This document shows, in pieces, positions 33,558-42,683 of a stretch of DNA of 64,000 nt. The translations under genes were made by a program, and so were the position numbers. The notes beneath the pieces are model-generated. The model did not search any database. It saw only the letters and a list, made by a program, of their open reading frames with translations, and was not told where the DNA came from. The stretch lies in contig JAEZKC010000035.1 in assembly GCA_023436205.1 (NCBI GenBank), forward strand, positions 62,001 to 126,000, written 5' to 3'. Positions within the stretch are counted from its first letter, which is position 1, and each line of letters begins with the position of its first letter. This stretch comes from Fibrobacterota bacterium (GTDB lineage: Bacteria > Fibrobacterota > Chitinivibrionia > Chitinivibrionales > Chitinispirillaceae).

Positions 33558-35921
33558 ATGTTAGAACCAAGTTCTTTCAGAAAAAAAATTTTAATGCTGG
33601 TGTGTGCTGTCGGTTTTTTCAGTACTGTTCTGGCAGATGGACTTCCGGGTGAGTATATGCTTACTCAGCGCTGGAGGGATGTACACGCACCTTACTCCTC
33701 CCTGAGTAACCCTGCCTTCATTGCAGAAGAAAACTACGTGTCGGGAAGGCTTGCATTTGCCCCCGTTCTGGGAGGCGCATTCAAGCTTTGGGAAGTGGGT
33801 CTTAACTATCCGCTCTCCTTATATCATACAGCCAGTTTTTCCATGCTGGTTGAAAGTGATGGAAAAGTTACTCAGGACATTGAAAATGATCAGGGTGGTT
33901 TGACACCATCATCGGTCCCCGGTTTAGGTAACAGTAATTTTGTTTTTTCTGTTGGGTACGCATGGCACCTATGGAATCAGATTGTAGTAGGCGCCAATCT
34001 TAATTTCGCTTACCAGTCAAATTTCTCGGATCCTCTTAAGGGAACCGGAATAGATTTGGGTGCCACTTACCATTTGCTCAAGCATCCTCTCATTGGAGAG
34101 CATTTACTTGGTGTTGCAACTCAGAACCTGATTGCTCCCACTATGGGTCATTCCTGGGTACCGGAATGGGGGAGTACGAGTGCTTATGCCAGAAATCTGC
34201 GCCTGTCCTGGAACTCCAGGTACTGGGAAAACCGTGTGGAAAACTACATGGATCTGTGTGTTAAGGATTTTATCACCACTGCCAATAGTTTTAATGATGA
34301 TATTTCCTATTTGGAGCAGATCGAATGGGATCTTAACTGGAGAGTTGGTGTGTGGGCAATGAGAATGTTCAAAGCCTACCTCATGTTTGGATTTGATGAA
34401 AGTGTTCTGGATTATTGGGGATTAGCCCTAGGGGCTAACATGCCCGCTTTCAACCTGGGTCGAGATCTTTCAGCATTCTATCAATACAATATCATGACCG
34501 AAGATGGCAACGACGCTACCACGCATACTTTCTATGTAAAGGCTGATTTTGGTAAGCATCGTGAGGAAATCTTTGCCCGCAAGATGGCACGACTGGCTTC
34601 CCTCAGTCCCAATGAACTCTACAATAAAGCTCGCAAGCTCTATTCTGAGAAGAAATACTGGGATGCGTTTTTCGTCTTTAGCCGCATAGCAGTCGAATTT
34701 CCCGATTTCTTTAAAAATGATTGGGTTAAGCTTTTTAGAGCAGACTGTCAGGAACAGATGGACATGAGAGAACAGGCTATTCAGAACTACAACAAAACTA
34801 AGGAGGAGTTTCCGCTTAGCTCTGTTGTTCCTTATGCAGACCTGGGACTCATGCGCATTTATTATCGCAATAACGATTTTTCTGCAGCAACAAATCAGTT
34901 TGTGGAACTTAACAAACCCAGCGTGCCAGATTCTCTGCGATATCATGGTGCCTACATCATGGGACAGATTAATCTCCAGAATGGTGAGCTGCGCAAGGCT
35001 ATTCATGCATTCTCAGTTGTGCCTGATTCTCACCCCGACTACGTTTTCGCTCAGCATGGAACCGCCATTGCTCATGCGATGCTTGATGATGACATGCAGG
35101 AAGTGATCACCGCACTCGAAAACGTTATCAGTGCACCGGTGACGACCCCGGAACAGCAGGAAATGGTAAACCGCAGTTATCTTTTCCTTGGTTACATCTT
35201 CTATGAAGAGAACGCATTGTCCAAGGCTGTTGTGGCGCTGCGTATGGTTCCGGGAACCAGTTATTACGCTGAAGATGCGCTTTTAGGGCAGGCTTGGACC
35301 GCGTTGAAAGCCAGGCAGTGGAATGACTGTATATCTACCGGATTACAACTATCGAAAATCACTACCAAGCCTGTACTTCAGTGTGAAGGTCTGCTGATCC
35401 AGGCTTATGGGTATCTCTTGCAGAAGGACTATACAAAGTCTCTGGCAATTCTGCAGACTGCCTTTGACGCGAGCCAGAAGCTTACTATCCCCAGCGTTGA
35501 TTCTTTAAACATGCGCAAACTCCAGTATGATGATAACCGTTTGGCTTTCAGTCAGATGTCTGACAGGGTTGAGAACTTCTCCTATCTGGGGCAAACGTCA
35601 CATATCGCAGGTGTTCTGGACAGCATGAAACTGCAGGGGGATGTATTCAGAACTCAATTTAATGGTTTTGAAAAGTACAAGGCAGGGTTTACACGGTCGT
35701 CTTTCTTCGCTCGCAGTACCGACCAGGTGAAGGAGGATTTGGAGTATGCGCTTGCTACAATTCAGAAAATTATGGGTGTAACTGGGGATAAGAACCAGCA
35801 GAAGATCGATGAAAAGGCTAAGGATCTTGATCAGGAGATTCAGAAGCTCAAGCGCGAGATGGAGAAGCTCGAAAGTGAGACCGAGGAAACTCCAGCTCCC
35901 GATGAACAAAGCCCATATTGA
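33558..35921 (+). CDS. Outer-membrane barrel protein with TPR repeats and C-terminal coiled coil
   Basis: A 787-residue protein. A signal peptide (LMLVCAVGFFSTVLA) is followed by about 320 residues with aromatic, alternating beta-strand character that look like an outer-membrane barrel of the PorV/FadL type. From about residue 350 there are tetratricopeptide-like helices (NELYNKARKLYSEKKYWDAF and several later repeats). The end is a charged coiled coil from about residue 755. ATG at 33558 behind TAGGAGAG is chosen over a TTG 45 bases upstream. Barrel plus TPR suggests an envelope assembly or secretion scaffold; that is inference. Confidence 0.7.
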   Translation: MLEPSSFRKKILMLVCAVGFFSTVLADGLPGEYMLTQRWRDVHAPYSSLSNPAFIAEENYVSGRLAFAPVLGGAFKLWEVGLNYPLSLYHTASFSMLVESDGKVTQDIENDQGGLTPSSVPGLGNSNFVFSVGYAWHLWNQIVVGANLNFAYQSNFSDPLKGTGIDLGATYHLLKHPLIGEHLLGVATQNLIAPTMGHSWVPEWGSTSAYARNLRLSWNSRYWENRVENYMDLCVKDFITTANSFNDDISYLEQIEWDLNWRVGVWAMRMFKAYLMFGFDESVLDYWGLALGANMPAFNLGRDLSAFYQYNIMTEDGNDATTHTFYVKADFGKHREEIFARKMARLASLSPNELYNKARKLYSEKKYWDAFFVFSRIAVEFPDFFKNDWVKLFRADCQEQMDMREQAIQNYNKTKEEFPLSSVVPYADLGLMRIYYRNNDFSAATNQFVELNKPSVPDSLRYHGAYIMGQINLQNGELRKAIHAFSVVPDSHPDYVFAQHGTAIAHAMLDDDMQEVITALENVISAPVTTPEQQEMVNRSYLFLGYIFYEENALSKAVVALRMVPGTSYYAEDALLGQAWTALKARQWNDCISTGLQLSKITTKPVLQCEGLLIQAYGYLLQKDYTKSLAILQTAFDASQKLTIPSVDSLNMRKLQYDDNRLAFSQMSDRVENFSYLGQTSHIAGVLDSMKLQGDVFRTQFNGFEKYKAGFTRSSFFARSTDQVKEDLEYALATIQKIMGVTGDKNQQKIDEKAKDLDQEIQKLKREMEKLESETEETPAPDEQSPY

Positions 35922-35950
35922 TCGGCCATAAATAAAACTGTTTTCGATTC

Positions 35951-35979
35951 AGGGCAGAAAAGAGAGCTTTCTGCCCTTT
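35951..35979 (+). terminator. Intrinsic terminator after the barrel-TPR gene
   Basis: AGGGCAGAAA pairs with TTTCTGCCCT around AGAGAGC, followed by TTCCTTT. It ends only about 16 bases before the next start codon. Confidence 0.8.
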
Positions 35980-35994
35980 CCTTTGAGGGTTGTA

Positions 35995-36519
35995 ATGGAT
36001 TTTAAAGAATTGGTGGATAAAAGATATTCTGTTCGGGGCTTCCTCAATAAGGAAGTGGGGCAGGAGCAGCTACATCAGGTGCTTGAATGTGCTCGAAATG
36101 CACCAAGCGCATGTAACAACCAGCCGTGGGTTTTTATTATTATTAAAGATAAAGCCAGCAGAACTGCTCTGCGTGCCGTTTATGATCGGGAATGGTTCAT
36201 AAGTGCACCTGTTATCATAGCAGTCTGCTGTGATCGCAAGCAATCATGGAAACGAAGCGATGGTAAGGAGTATGGAGATGTGGATGCTGCTATAGCCATG
36301 GATCACATAACTCTTGCCTCTGCAGAAATTGGATTGGGGACCTGTTGGATTGGCGCTTTTAATGCCGCCGAAGCTCGCAATGCTCTCAGGCTGCCACCAT
36401 ATATTGATCCGGTAGCTTTCACTCCACTCGGGTACCCTTCAATTCCACAGGGTAAACGCAAGAGAAAAGAACTAAAAGAAATTGTGTTTTCAGAGTATTA
36501 CGGGAATTCTCTTTCATAA
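35995..36519 (+). CDS. Nitroreductase-family flavoprotein
   Basis: A 174-residue FMN-dependent oxidoreductase fold: the start DFKELVDKRYSVRGF, ARNAPSACNNQPW near residue 35, and LGTCWIGAFN with the C-terminal PLGYPS. It reduces an unknown substrate with NAD(P)H. The ATG at 35995 follows TGAGGG; an upstream TTG lies inside the terminator tail. It is unlike the second nitroreductase at 56930. Confidence 0.88.
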   Translation: MDFKELVDKRYSVRGFLNKEVGQEQLHQVLECARNAPSACNNQPWVFIIIKDKASRTALRAVYDREWFISAPVIIAVCCDRKQSWKRSDGKEYGDVDAAIAMDHITLASAEIGLGTCWIGAFNAAEARNALRLPPYIDPVAFTPLGYPSIPQGKRKRKELKEIVFSEYYGNSLS

Positions 36520-36601
36520 CAGGTTTTGACCTTCGTACTGTTTTCAAGGCAAAATTATTCAGAGATAGTTATGCAGTGATGCACAAAATCCATATCTTTG
36601 C

Positions 36602-36630
36602 GTGACAAACCTGCCGAAAAATCGTATTTT
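36602..36630 (+). promoter_or_regulatory. Possible promoter of lysA
   Basis: GTGACA (36602-36607), a 17-base spacer, then TATTTT (36625-36630), 44 bases before the lysA ATG. Confidence 0.45.
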
Positions 36631-36674
36631 ACCCTTCCTTTTTTCTACACATTTCGATTTGGAGTTTTAGTCTG

Positions 36675-37937
36675 ATGTCGATGAAGTCTGTGCCTTTTTC
36701 AAATGATGAGCTTGGAAAAATTATTGAGCGTTTCCCCACTCCTTTTCATATCTATGATGAGAAGGGTATTAGAGAGAATGCCCGCAAACTGAAAAATGCA
36801 TTCTCCTGGGCTCCGGGGTTTACGGAATACTTTGCTGTGAAAGCTGCGCCCAATCCATTTCTGATGAGTATATTCAGTCAGGAAGGAATCGGCGCAGACT
36901 GTAGTTCAATGGCTGAGCTTGAACTTGCCAGACGCTGTGGTGTTGTGGGTGAAAGAATTATGTTCACCTCTAATGATACCCCAGCGGAGGAGTTTAAAAT
37001 GGCACGGGAGCTTGGGGCTATTGTTAATCTGGATGATATCAGCCATATCGAATATTTGGAGAAGCATGCGGGTCTTCCCGATTTGGTCTGCTTTCGTTAT
37101 AATCCGGGACCTCTCAGAGAAGGCAATGCCATCATCGGAAATCCTCAGGAAGCCAAATACGGCTTTACCCGTGAGCAGCTCTTTGACGGTTACAAGATAC
37201 TTAGAGACAAGGGCGTGAAACGTTTCGGGCTTCATGCAATGATTGCCTCCAATGAGCTTAATGCCCAGTATTTTGTGGAAACAGCCAGAATGCTCTTTGA
37301 ACTTGTTAAAGAGATTTCTTCAGCGTTAAGCATCCGATTTGAGTTTGTAAATATTGGCGGGGGCATCGGAATTCCCTATCGTCCAGAGCAGAAGCCTGTG
37401 GATCTGGAAGTGGTTTCATCCGGGATTAAAGCAGCTTATGAGCAGGTTATTGTTGATGCCGGTCTTGATCCTTTAAAGCTTTACATGGAGTGCGGCCGAA
37501 TGATGACCGGGCCATATGGATTTCTGGTCTCCAGAGTGCTTCACGAAAAGAAGATTTACAAACATTACATTGGTCTGGATGCCTGTATGGCAAATCTCAT
37601 GAGGCCTGCACTGTACGGGTCGTATCATCATATAACCGTGCTTGGCAAGGAGAATCTGCCTGCTGATTGCAAGTATGATGTAACCGGATCACTCTGCGAA
37701 AATAACGACAAATTTGCAATTGATAGAATGCTTCCTGAAACAAAGCCCGGTGATATCGTGATTATCCACGATGCGGGAGCTCACGGGCATGCTATGGGAT
37801 TCAACTATAACGGCAAGCTGAGATCCGCTGAGCTTCTAAGGCGGGAAAACGGGGAAGTTGTGCAGATCCGCAGAGCGGAAACGCTTGATGACCTCTTTGC
37901 AACCATCGATTTCTCCGCACTGGCGGACTTCAACTGA
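36675..37937 (+). CDS. lysA: Diaminopimelate decarboxylase family enzyme
   Basis: A PLP enzyme of 420 residues, fold type III, converting meso-diaminopimelate to lysine. The PLP lysine is K56 in FAVKAAPNP, the glycine loop is NIGGGIGIPYRP, ECGRMMTGPYG lies near residue 272 and CENNDKFA carries the active-site Cys. The C-terminal motif reads DAGAHGHAMGFNYN, where most relatives have Tyr in place of the first His, so this is a divergent subgroup. The partner steps dapA and dapB are at 12361-14067. The next gene follows after 11 bases. Confidence 0.87.
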   Translation: MSMKSVPFSNDELGKIIERFPTPFHIYDEKGIRENARKLKNAFSWAPGFTEYFAVKAAPNPFLMSIFSQEGIGADCSSMAELELARRCGVVGERIMFTSNDTPAEEFKMARELGAIVNLDDISHIEYLEKHAGLPDLVCFRYNPGPLREGNAIIGNPQEAKYGFTREQLFDGYKILRDKGVKRFGLHAMIASNELNAQYFVETARMLFELVKEISSALSIRFEFVNIGGGIGIPYRPEQKPVDLEVVSSGIKAAYEQVIVDAGLDPLKLYMECGRMMTGPYGFLVSRVLHEKKIYKHYIGLDACMANLMRPALYGSYHHITVLGKENLPADCKYDVTGSLCENNDKFAIDRMLPETKPGDIVIIHDAGAHGHAMGFNYNGKLRSAELLRRENGEVVQIRRAETLDDLFATIDFSALADFN

Positions 37938-37948
37938 GGAGAGATGAA

Positions 37949-39118
37949 ATGAATGAACTGACGCTTCGTTACGGCTGCAACCCTCACCAGGCGCCCTCCC
38001 GGATTTATTCTTCTTCCGGAGCGCTGCCCATTACAGTACTTAATGGTCGGCCGGGATACATCAATTTGCTCGATGCCCTGAATTCGTGGCAACTGGTGAA
38101 AGATCTAAAACAGCAGCTCAAGTTACCTGCGGCAGCCTCATTCAAGCACGTTAGCCCAGCCGGGGCAGCAGTAGCAGTGCCTCTTACCAGGGAGTTGAAG
38201 AAAGCCTATTTTGTTGATGATATGGAACTCTCTGCTGTTGCAACCGCTTATGCGCGAGCTCGTGGTGCGGACAGGGTTTCATCTTTTGGGGACTGGGCTG
38301 CTTTCAGTGATAAAGTCGATAAAAGTGCAGCGCTGCTTCTTAAGCGCGAGGTGGGGGACGGAGTGATTGCTCCTGCATATGATAAGGATGCACTCGAAAT
38401 TCTGAAGGCCAAGAAAAAAGGCGGTTACGCTGTTGTTCAGATAGATTCTTCGTATGAACCCCAGGGGCAGGAAACCAGAGATGTATTTGGAATCTGTTTC
38501 GAACAGAAGCGAAATACCATCACCCTTGATGAGAAAACTCTCTCTAATTTGGTTACTGAAAACCGTACCTTTACCGATGATGCAAAGCGTGATCTCATCC
38601 TCGCTCAGATCACCCTTAAGTATACACAGTCAAACTCAGTCTGTTTCGCAACCGGAGGACAGGTTATCGGAGTAGGGGCTGGTCAGCAGTCCCGCATTCA
38701 CTGCACGCGGTTGGCTGCAGGAAAAGCTGATAGATGGTTTCTTCGGCAGAACCCTCGTGTGCTGGGGTTGCAGTTTAAGGAGGGAATCAGCCGCCCGGAG
38801 CGGGATAATGCAGTTGATCAATATCTGGAAGATCATCTTTCGCCTGCCGAGCAGTATTCCTGGCAGCAGAATTTTTCAGTTGCTCCCGAAAGTTTCTCCC
38901 GGGAGGAGAAAAGGGAATGGCTTTCGCTGTTGACCAGCGTGTCCCTTGCTTCCGATGCTTTTTTTCCGTTCAGAGATAATATCGACCGTGCTCAGCAGAG
39001 CGGGGTGAAGTTCATTGTTCAACCCGGAGGTTCTGTGCGTGACGACGCGGTGATCGAGGCCTGTAACGAATATGGCATGGTGATGGCATTTTCCGGTGTG
39101 AGGCTGTTTCACCACTGA
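37949..39118 (+). CDS. Stand-alone AICAR transformylase (PurH C-terminal domain only)
   Basis: Formylates AICAR with 10-formyl-tetrahydrofolate, the penultimate step of IMP synthesis. At 389 residues it begins directly with RYGCNPHQ, the start of the transformylase domain in PurH, and carries the catalytic Lys-His in FKHVSPAGAA. The C terminus with QPGGSVRDD and GVRLFHH is complete. The N-terminal IMP cyclohydrolase domain of the usual bifunctional PurH is absent, so another gene must supply that step. GAGGAG precedes the ATG, 11 bases after lysA. Confidence 0.9.
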   Translation: MNELTLRYGCNPHQAPSRIYSSSGALPITVLNGRPGYINLLDALNSWQLVKDLKQQLKLPAAASFKHVSPAGAAVAVPLTRELKKAYFVDDMELSAVATAYARARGADRVSSFGDWAAFSDKVDKSAALLLKREVGDGVIAPAYDKDALEILKAKKKGGYAVVQIDSSYEPQGQETRDVFGICFEQKRNTITLDEKTLSNLVTENRTFTDDAKRDLILAQITLKYTQSNSVCFATGGQVIGVGAGQQSRIHCTRLAAGKADRWFLRQNPRVLGLQFKEGISRPERDNAVDQYLEDHLSPAEQYSWQQNFSVAPESFSREEKREWLSLLTSVSLASDAFFPFRDNIDRAQQSGVKFIVQPGGSVRDDAVIEACNEYGMVMAFSGVRLFHH

Positions 39119-39171
39119 GAGGTCGGACGCAGCCGTTTGTGGCTGGAAAATTGCAAATCAGAGATTGCCAA

Positions 39172-39735
39172 TCAAATTTTATTTAGCTGTTTAATGACTT
39201 TGCAGGGATTACCAGCGGCGACAACGTCGCTGGGGATATTTTTTGTGACTACGCTGCCAGCACCGATTACCGTGCGGTCTCCAATGGTCACACCGGGACA
39301 GATTACTGCGCTGCCTCCCACCCACACATCATCTCCAATAGTTACTGGTTTGGCGAACTCCAGCCCCGAAGCCCTTTCTTTGTGGTCAAGCGGGTGAGTG
39401 GCCGTGTAGATCTGTACGTTGGGGCCGAACATTGTTCTGCTGCCAATGGTTACTTTCATCACGTCAAGGATAAAACAGTTGAAATTGAAAAAGACCTTTT
39501 CTCCGGTGACAATGTTATAACCGTAGTCGCAATGGAAGGGCGGTTGAATCCAGAGGTCCTGACCAGCATTCGGAAACAGCTCCTGTAAAATTCTCAGACG
39601 TTCATGGGATAGATCGGGGCTGGAATCGTTTAATGCCTTTGTAAGCATCCGTGCATTCAATCTGTCCTCAGATAGCTGTTTGTCACAAGGATCATATAAC
39701 TCCCCCGAAAGCATTTTTTCTTTTTCAGTTTTCAT
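39172..39735 (-). CDS. Maltose/galactoside O-acetyltransferase family
   Basis: A 187-residue trimeric left-handed beta-helix acetyltransferase. The N-terminal helical region (MLSGELYDPCD) is followed by hexapeptide repeats, the catalytic His in TATHPLD and the segment IGDDVWVGG with PGVTIG and GAGSVVTK. It acetylates a sugar from acetyl-CoA in the cytoplasm; the real acceptor is unknown. It sits downstream of proS with a terminator between. Confidence 0.9.
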   Translation of the reverse strand: MKTEKEKMLSGELYDPCDKQLSEDRLNARMLTKALNDSSPDLSHERLRILQELFPNAGQDLWIQPPFHCDYGYNIVTGEKVFFNFNCFILDVMKVTIGSRTMFGPNVQIYTATHPLDHKERASGLEFAKPVTIGDDVWVGGSAVICPGVTIGDRTVIGAGSVVTKNIPSDVVAAGNPCKVIKQLNKI

Positions 39736-39754
39736 CTTTTACCCGTCAGAAATG

Positions 39755-39780
39755 AAAAACCCGCTTTGAAAGCGGGTTAT
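39755..39780 (-). terminator. Intrinsic terminator after proS
   Basis: On the minus strand AACCCGCTT pairs with AAGCGGGTT around a three-base loop, then TTTTTCATTT. It begins about 20 bases after the proS stop. Confidence 0.8.
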
Positions 39781-39800
39781 TTAACAGATGCCAAGAACTG

Positions 39801-41336
39801 CTAGTAGGCTTTGGCGAAAATCACTCTCTTTGTGGATGGCTCACCGGTGATCACGCATTTACCGCTTTCCTCCGGTTGATCAAAGGGTATGCAGCGAATG
39901 GTAACATTCAGGTCACTTTTCACTTTTTCTTCCACCTCGGGAGATCCATTCCAGTGACAGAGCGCAAATCCGCCATGGATTTCCGGTTTGTCCTTGTTTT
40001 GGGGAGTAAAGTAGTGGTAGAAATCATCCTTGTTTTCAATTGTTTTGATATTGCTGTCCCGAAAACTTTTTGCTTTTTCATAGAGCGAATTTTGAATGTC
40101 GTCCATTATTCCTGAAACTTTTTGTACGAATTCAGTTCTCGGAAGACTGAATCTTTCTTTGCGGCTCTTGTCTCTTCTTCCTACAAACACCGAGTCGCTT
40201 GACATGTCACGTGGCCCGATCTCAAGATACATGGGAATACCTTTCTTGATCCACGACCACACCTTGTCACCACCCCGACCCTCTCTTTTGTCGATTTCAA
40301 TTTCCAGACGTCTGCCATCGTAAACGACTTCCCGCAGCTCCGACGCGAGTTTGTCGCAATACTCCATTACCTGAGATGCTGTGTCATCTCCGTGGATTAC
40401 CGGTAAAATTACAATGTGAGAAGGTGCCAACCGGGGAGGAATGATCAGTCCGTCATCATCACCATGAGTCATGATCAGGCCACCGATGAGTCTTGTGGAA
40501 ACTCCCCAGCTGGTGGTCCAGGCGAACTCCTCCCTGCCGCTTGCGTCAAGAAATTTTATCCCCGAAGCTTTGGAAAAATTCTGCCCCAGAAAATGGGATG
40601 TGCCTGCCTGCAGAGCCTTGTGGTCCTGCATCATGGCTTCAATGCAATAGGTCGATACTGCTCCCGGAAATCGTTCTGATTCGGTTTTTTCGCCCTGGAT
40701 AACAGGCATAGCCATATACTTTTCTGCAAACTCGGCATACACCTTGAGCATTTTCATTGTTTCTTCTGTAGCTTCTTCTGGAGTGGAGTGGGCCGTATGC
40801 CCCTCCTGCCATAGAAATTCAGCAGTTCTCAGAAAAAGCCTTGTTCTCATTTCCCATCGGACCACATTTGCCCATTGATTTATCAGAAGCGGTAAATCCC
40901 GGTATGACTGCACCCATTTGGCAAACATTGCCCCGATAATCGTTTCCGATGTTGGACGAACGATAAGTGGTTCTTCAAGCTCTCCGGCGGGAATAAGCTT
41001 GCCGTCAGGGCCGGCCTCCAGCCGATGATGCGTTACTACCGCACACTCTTTTGCAAACCCCTCCACATGTTCCGCTTCCTTTTCCAGAAAACTTTTGGGT
41101 ATGAAAAGGGGGAAATAGGCGTTTTTGTGGCCAGTTGCCTTAAACATGCCATCAAGCACCCGCTGAATGTTCTCCCATAATGCATATCCCCAGGGTTTAA
41201 TCACCATACAGCCTCTCACCGGCGAGTTTTCCGCCAGATCGGCGGATTTGATAACCTGCTGATACCATTCGGGATAGTCTTCCTGGCGAGTTGGGGTGAT
41301 GGCGGTTTTTACCTGAGGTCCTTTTTGTGCGGCCAT
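39801..41336 (-). CDS. proS: Prolyl-tRNA synthetase, archaeal/eukaryotic-like type
   Basis: Charges tRNA-Pro. At 511 residues it lacks the large editing insertion of the E. coli type. It matches the archaeal-type form: EDYPEWYQQVI at the start, GCMVIKPWGYALWE, RPTSET (motif 2 region), FLWQEGHTAH, and a C-terminal domain ending in a conserved tyrosine (FAKAY). The ATG at 41336 behind AAGGAGA is chosen over a start 36 bases upstream. It is a single-gene unit. Confidence 0.94.
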   Translation of the reverse strand: MAAQKGPQVKTAITPTRQEDYPEWYQQVIKSADLAENSPVRGCMVIKPWGYALWENIQRVLDGMFKATGHKNAYFPLFIPKSFLEKEAEHVEGFAKECAVVTHHRLEAGPDGKLIPAGELEEPLIVRPTSETIIGAMFAKWVQSYRDLPLLINQWANVVRWEMRTRLFLRTAEFLWQEGHTAHSTPEEATEETMKMLKVYAEFAEKYMAMPVIQGEKTESERFPGAVSTYCIEAMMQDHKALQAGTSHFLGQNFSKASGIKFLDASGREEFAWTTSWGVSTRLIGGLIMTHGDDDGLIIPPRLAPSHIVILPVIHGDDTASQVMEYCDKLASELREVVYDGRRLEIEIDKREGRGGDKVWSWIKKGIPMYLEIGPRDMSSDSVFVGRRDKSRKERFSLPRTEFVQKVSGIMDDIQNSLYEKAKSFRDSNIKTIENKDDFYHYFTPQNKDKPEIHGGFALCHWNGSPEVEEKVKSDLNVTIRCIPFDQPEESGKCVITGEPSTKRVIFAKAY

Positions 41337-41384
41337 TTCTGATCTCCTTTTAAGTTGAAGGATAATATACAAAAAAGCAGCGCA

Positions 41385-41899
41385 GTGACTGCAGCTGTTT
41401 ATGGCGTGATCAGAAATGATAACAGGGAAGTTATCTGGCGGGAATTTTTGGGAAAACGGCTACTCGATAGAACCTGAGCATCTGAAACCACTATTGCTCA
41501 TTTTGAATGTCGCTTGGTTTTTAAATCTTCCCGAAGACCGGCAGGAACTTTTTTTTGGCATAGAAGGGTATGAGGCTGGTGATAAGAAGCAATATGGTTA
41601 TTCGCGTCATAGACTAACAACCTTGCATTCAGGTATGTCTTATTCTTTGGTGTGATAGTACAGATGCAAAAAAAGTGGCCAAAGCTGAGGGTACAATTTT
41701 ATAGAAGATCTCAGCTGAAGAGCTTGATTCATGGGTTCAATACATTAAAACAGTTTGGAGTGTTTTTTCTATTTCCCAAAATGGGTGAAAGGAGTGTTAT
41801 GAAACCAGTATCAATATAGTCGGGTTGAGGTATGTGAGCACGACTGAAGCTTCATTTGCTGTGGATCTGTCATGTGAATACCTGAAATTTCTTAAATAA
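41385..41899 (+). pseudogene. Decayed protein-coding gene, family not recognised
   Basis: Three reading frames carry protein-like sequence in succession. Frame A (about 41385-41474) reads VYGVIRNDNREVIWREFLGK before a TGA. Frame B (about 41446-41652) contains IEPEHLKPLLLILNVAWF and GIEGYEAGDKKQYGYSRHR. Frame C (about 41642-41899) reads ILWCDSTDAKKVAKAEG, TAG at 41702, KISAEELDSWVQYIKTVW, TGA at 41786, then INIVGLRYVSTTEASFAVD to a TAA. Two frameshifts and two stops would restore one protein of about 170 residues. No homologue was recognised, so this is an inference from residue composition and continuity. Confidence 0.5.
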
Positions 41900-41926
41900 A
41901 AAAGGCCGCGTAAACTACGCGACCTT
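41895..41926. terminator. Intrinsic terminator between the decayed gene and pal
   Basis: On the minus strand AAGGTCGCGTA pairs with TACGCGGCCTT (one mismatch), loop GTT, then TTTTTTA. It terminates pal and could serve the convergent pseudogene weakly. Confidence 0.8.
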
Positions 41927-41949
41927 AATTTTCCAGATAACCTTTTTTA

Positions 41950-42477
41950 TCAGTTAAGAATCCGCCATTCCACTCTTCTGTTCTGGCTATGACAATAATC
42001 ATCTCCGTCGCAGTTGGGATTGGCAGGACGTTCCTTACCGTAAGAGGTAACCTCAAGGCGTGTGCTTGAAATACCGTAGGAGGTAAGGTAGTTACGCACT
42101 GCTTTAGCGCGATCTTCACCAAGACCCATGTTGTACTGGGCAGTACCACGCTCATCGGCGTGTCCTTCTGCCATCACTCTGAAATTAGAGTACTGCTGGA
42201 GCACCCGGGCGGCGTTCTCAAGAGCACTGATAGCTTCAGGCTTGAGATCCGACTTGTCATAATCAAAATAGATGCTTGACAAAGCATTGCGAATGATGGC
42301 AGCAGTGTCGATGGTCGGCTCTACCGGCGGAGGTGGTTCAACCACGACCGGTGCTGGCGGAGGAGGCGGCGGAGGAGGTGGTGGGGTCGGTTCCACTTTT
42401 GTCACCTTCTTCGAGCATCCTGCCATGACCACAACTGTCAAGGCAAGAAGAGTCAGACGTTTAAGATTTTTGTTCAC
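41950..42477 (-). CDS. pal: Peptidoglycan-associated lipoprotein Pal
   Basis: An outer-membrane lipoprotein of 175 residues that binds peptidoglycan and works with Tol. The lipobox is VVMAGCS (Cys21). A proline-rich linker with a run of ten prolines follows (residues 32-55), then the OmpA-like domain with YFDYDKSDLKP, EGHADERGTAQYNMGLGEDRA and the C-terminal YGKERP. No tol genes are adjacent. An AAACCTCC complement just upstream of the ATG gives GGAGG. Confidence 0.93.
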   Translation of the reverse strand: MNKNLKRLTLLALTVVVMAGCSKKVTKVEPTPPPPPPPPPPAPVVVEPPPPVEPTIDTAAIIRNALSSIYFDYDKSDLKPEAISALENAARVLQQYSNFRVMAEGHADERGTAQYNMGLGEDRAKAVRNYLTSYGISSTRLEVTSYGKERPANPNCDGDDYCHSQNRRVEWRILN

Positions 42478-42683
42478 GAGAAACCTCCGTATTGATGAGA
42501 ATGGAAAGATTTTGCAGATCCAAGGTCTTAGTTTGCAGACTTATAGAAATATATTAATGTGTAAGGCCGGGAGCAAGGGCAGGAGAAAAACCGGTACATG
42601 AAAAGAGCCTTCAGTTCGAGGATTTATACGAATTCCAGACAAAAAATACGTAAGATCCTCTTTTTAGATGAAACTTGCGGACA

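Noticed and set aside
41416..41655. A 79-codon plus-strand ORF taken as an intact small gene
   Set aside because: Protein-like sequence continues in the other two frames on both sides, so it is better seen as one piece of a decayed gene.
42272..42601. A glycine-rich plus-strand ORF opposite pal
   Set aside because: The glycine run is simply the complement of the polyproline linker codons of pal.
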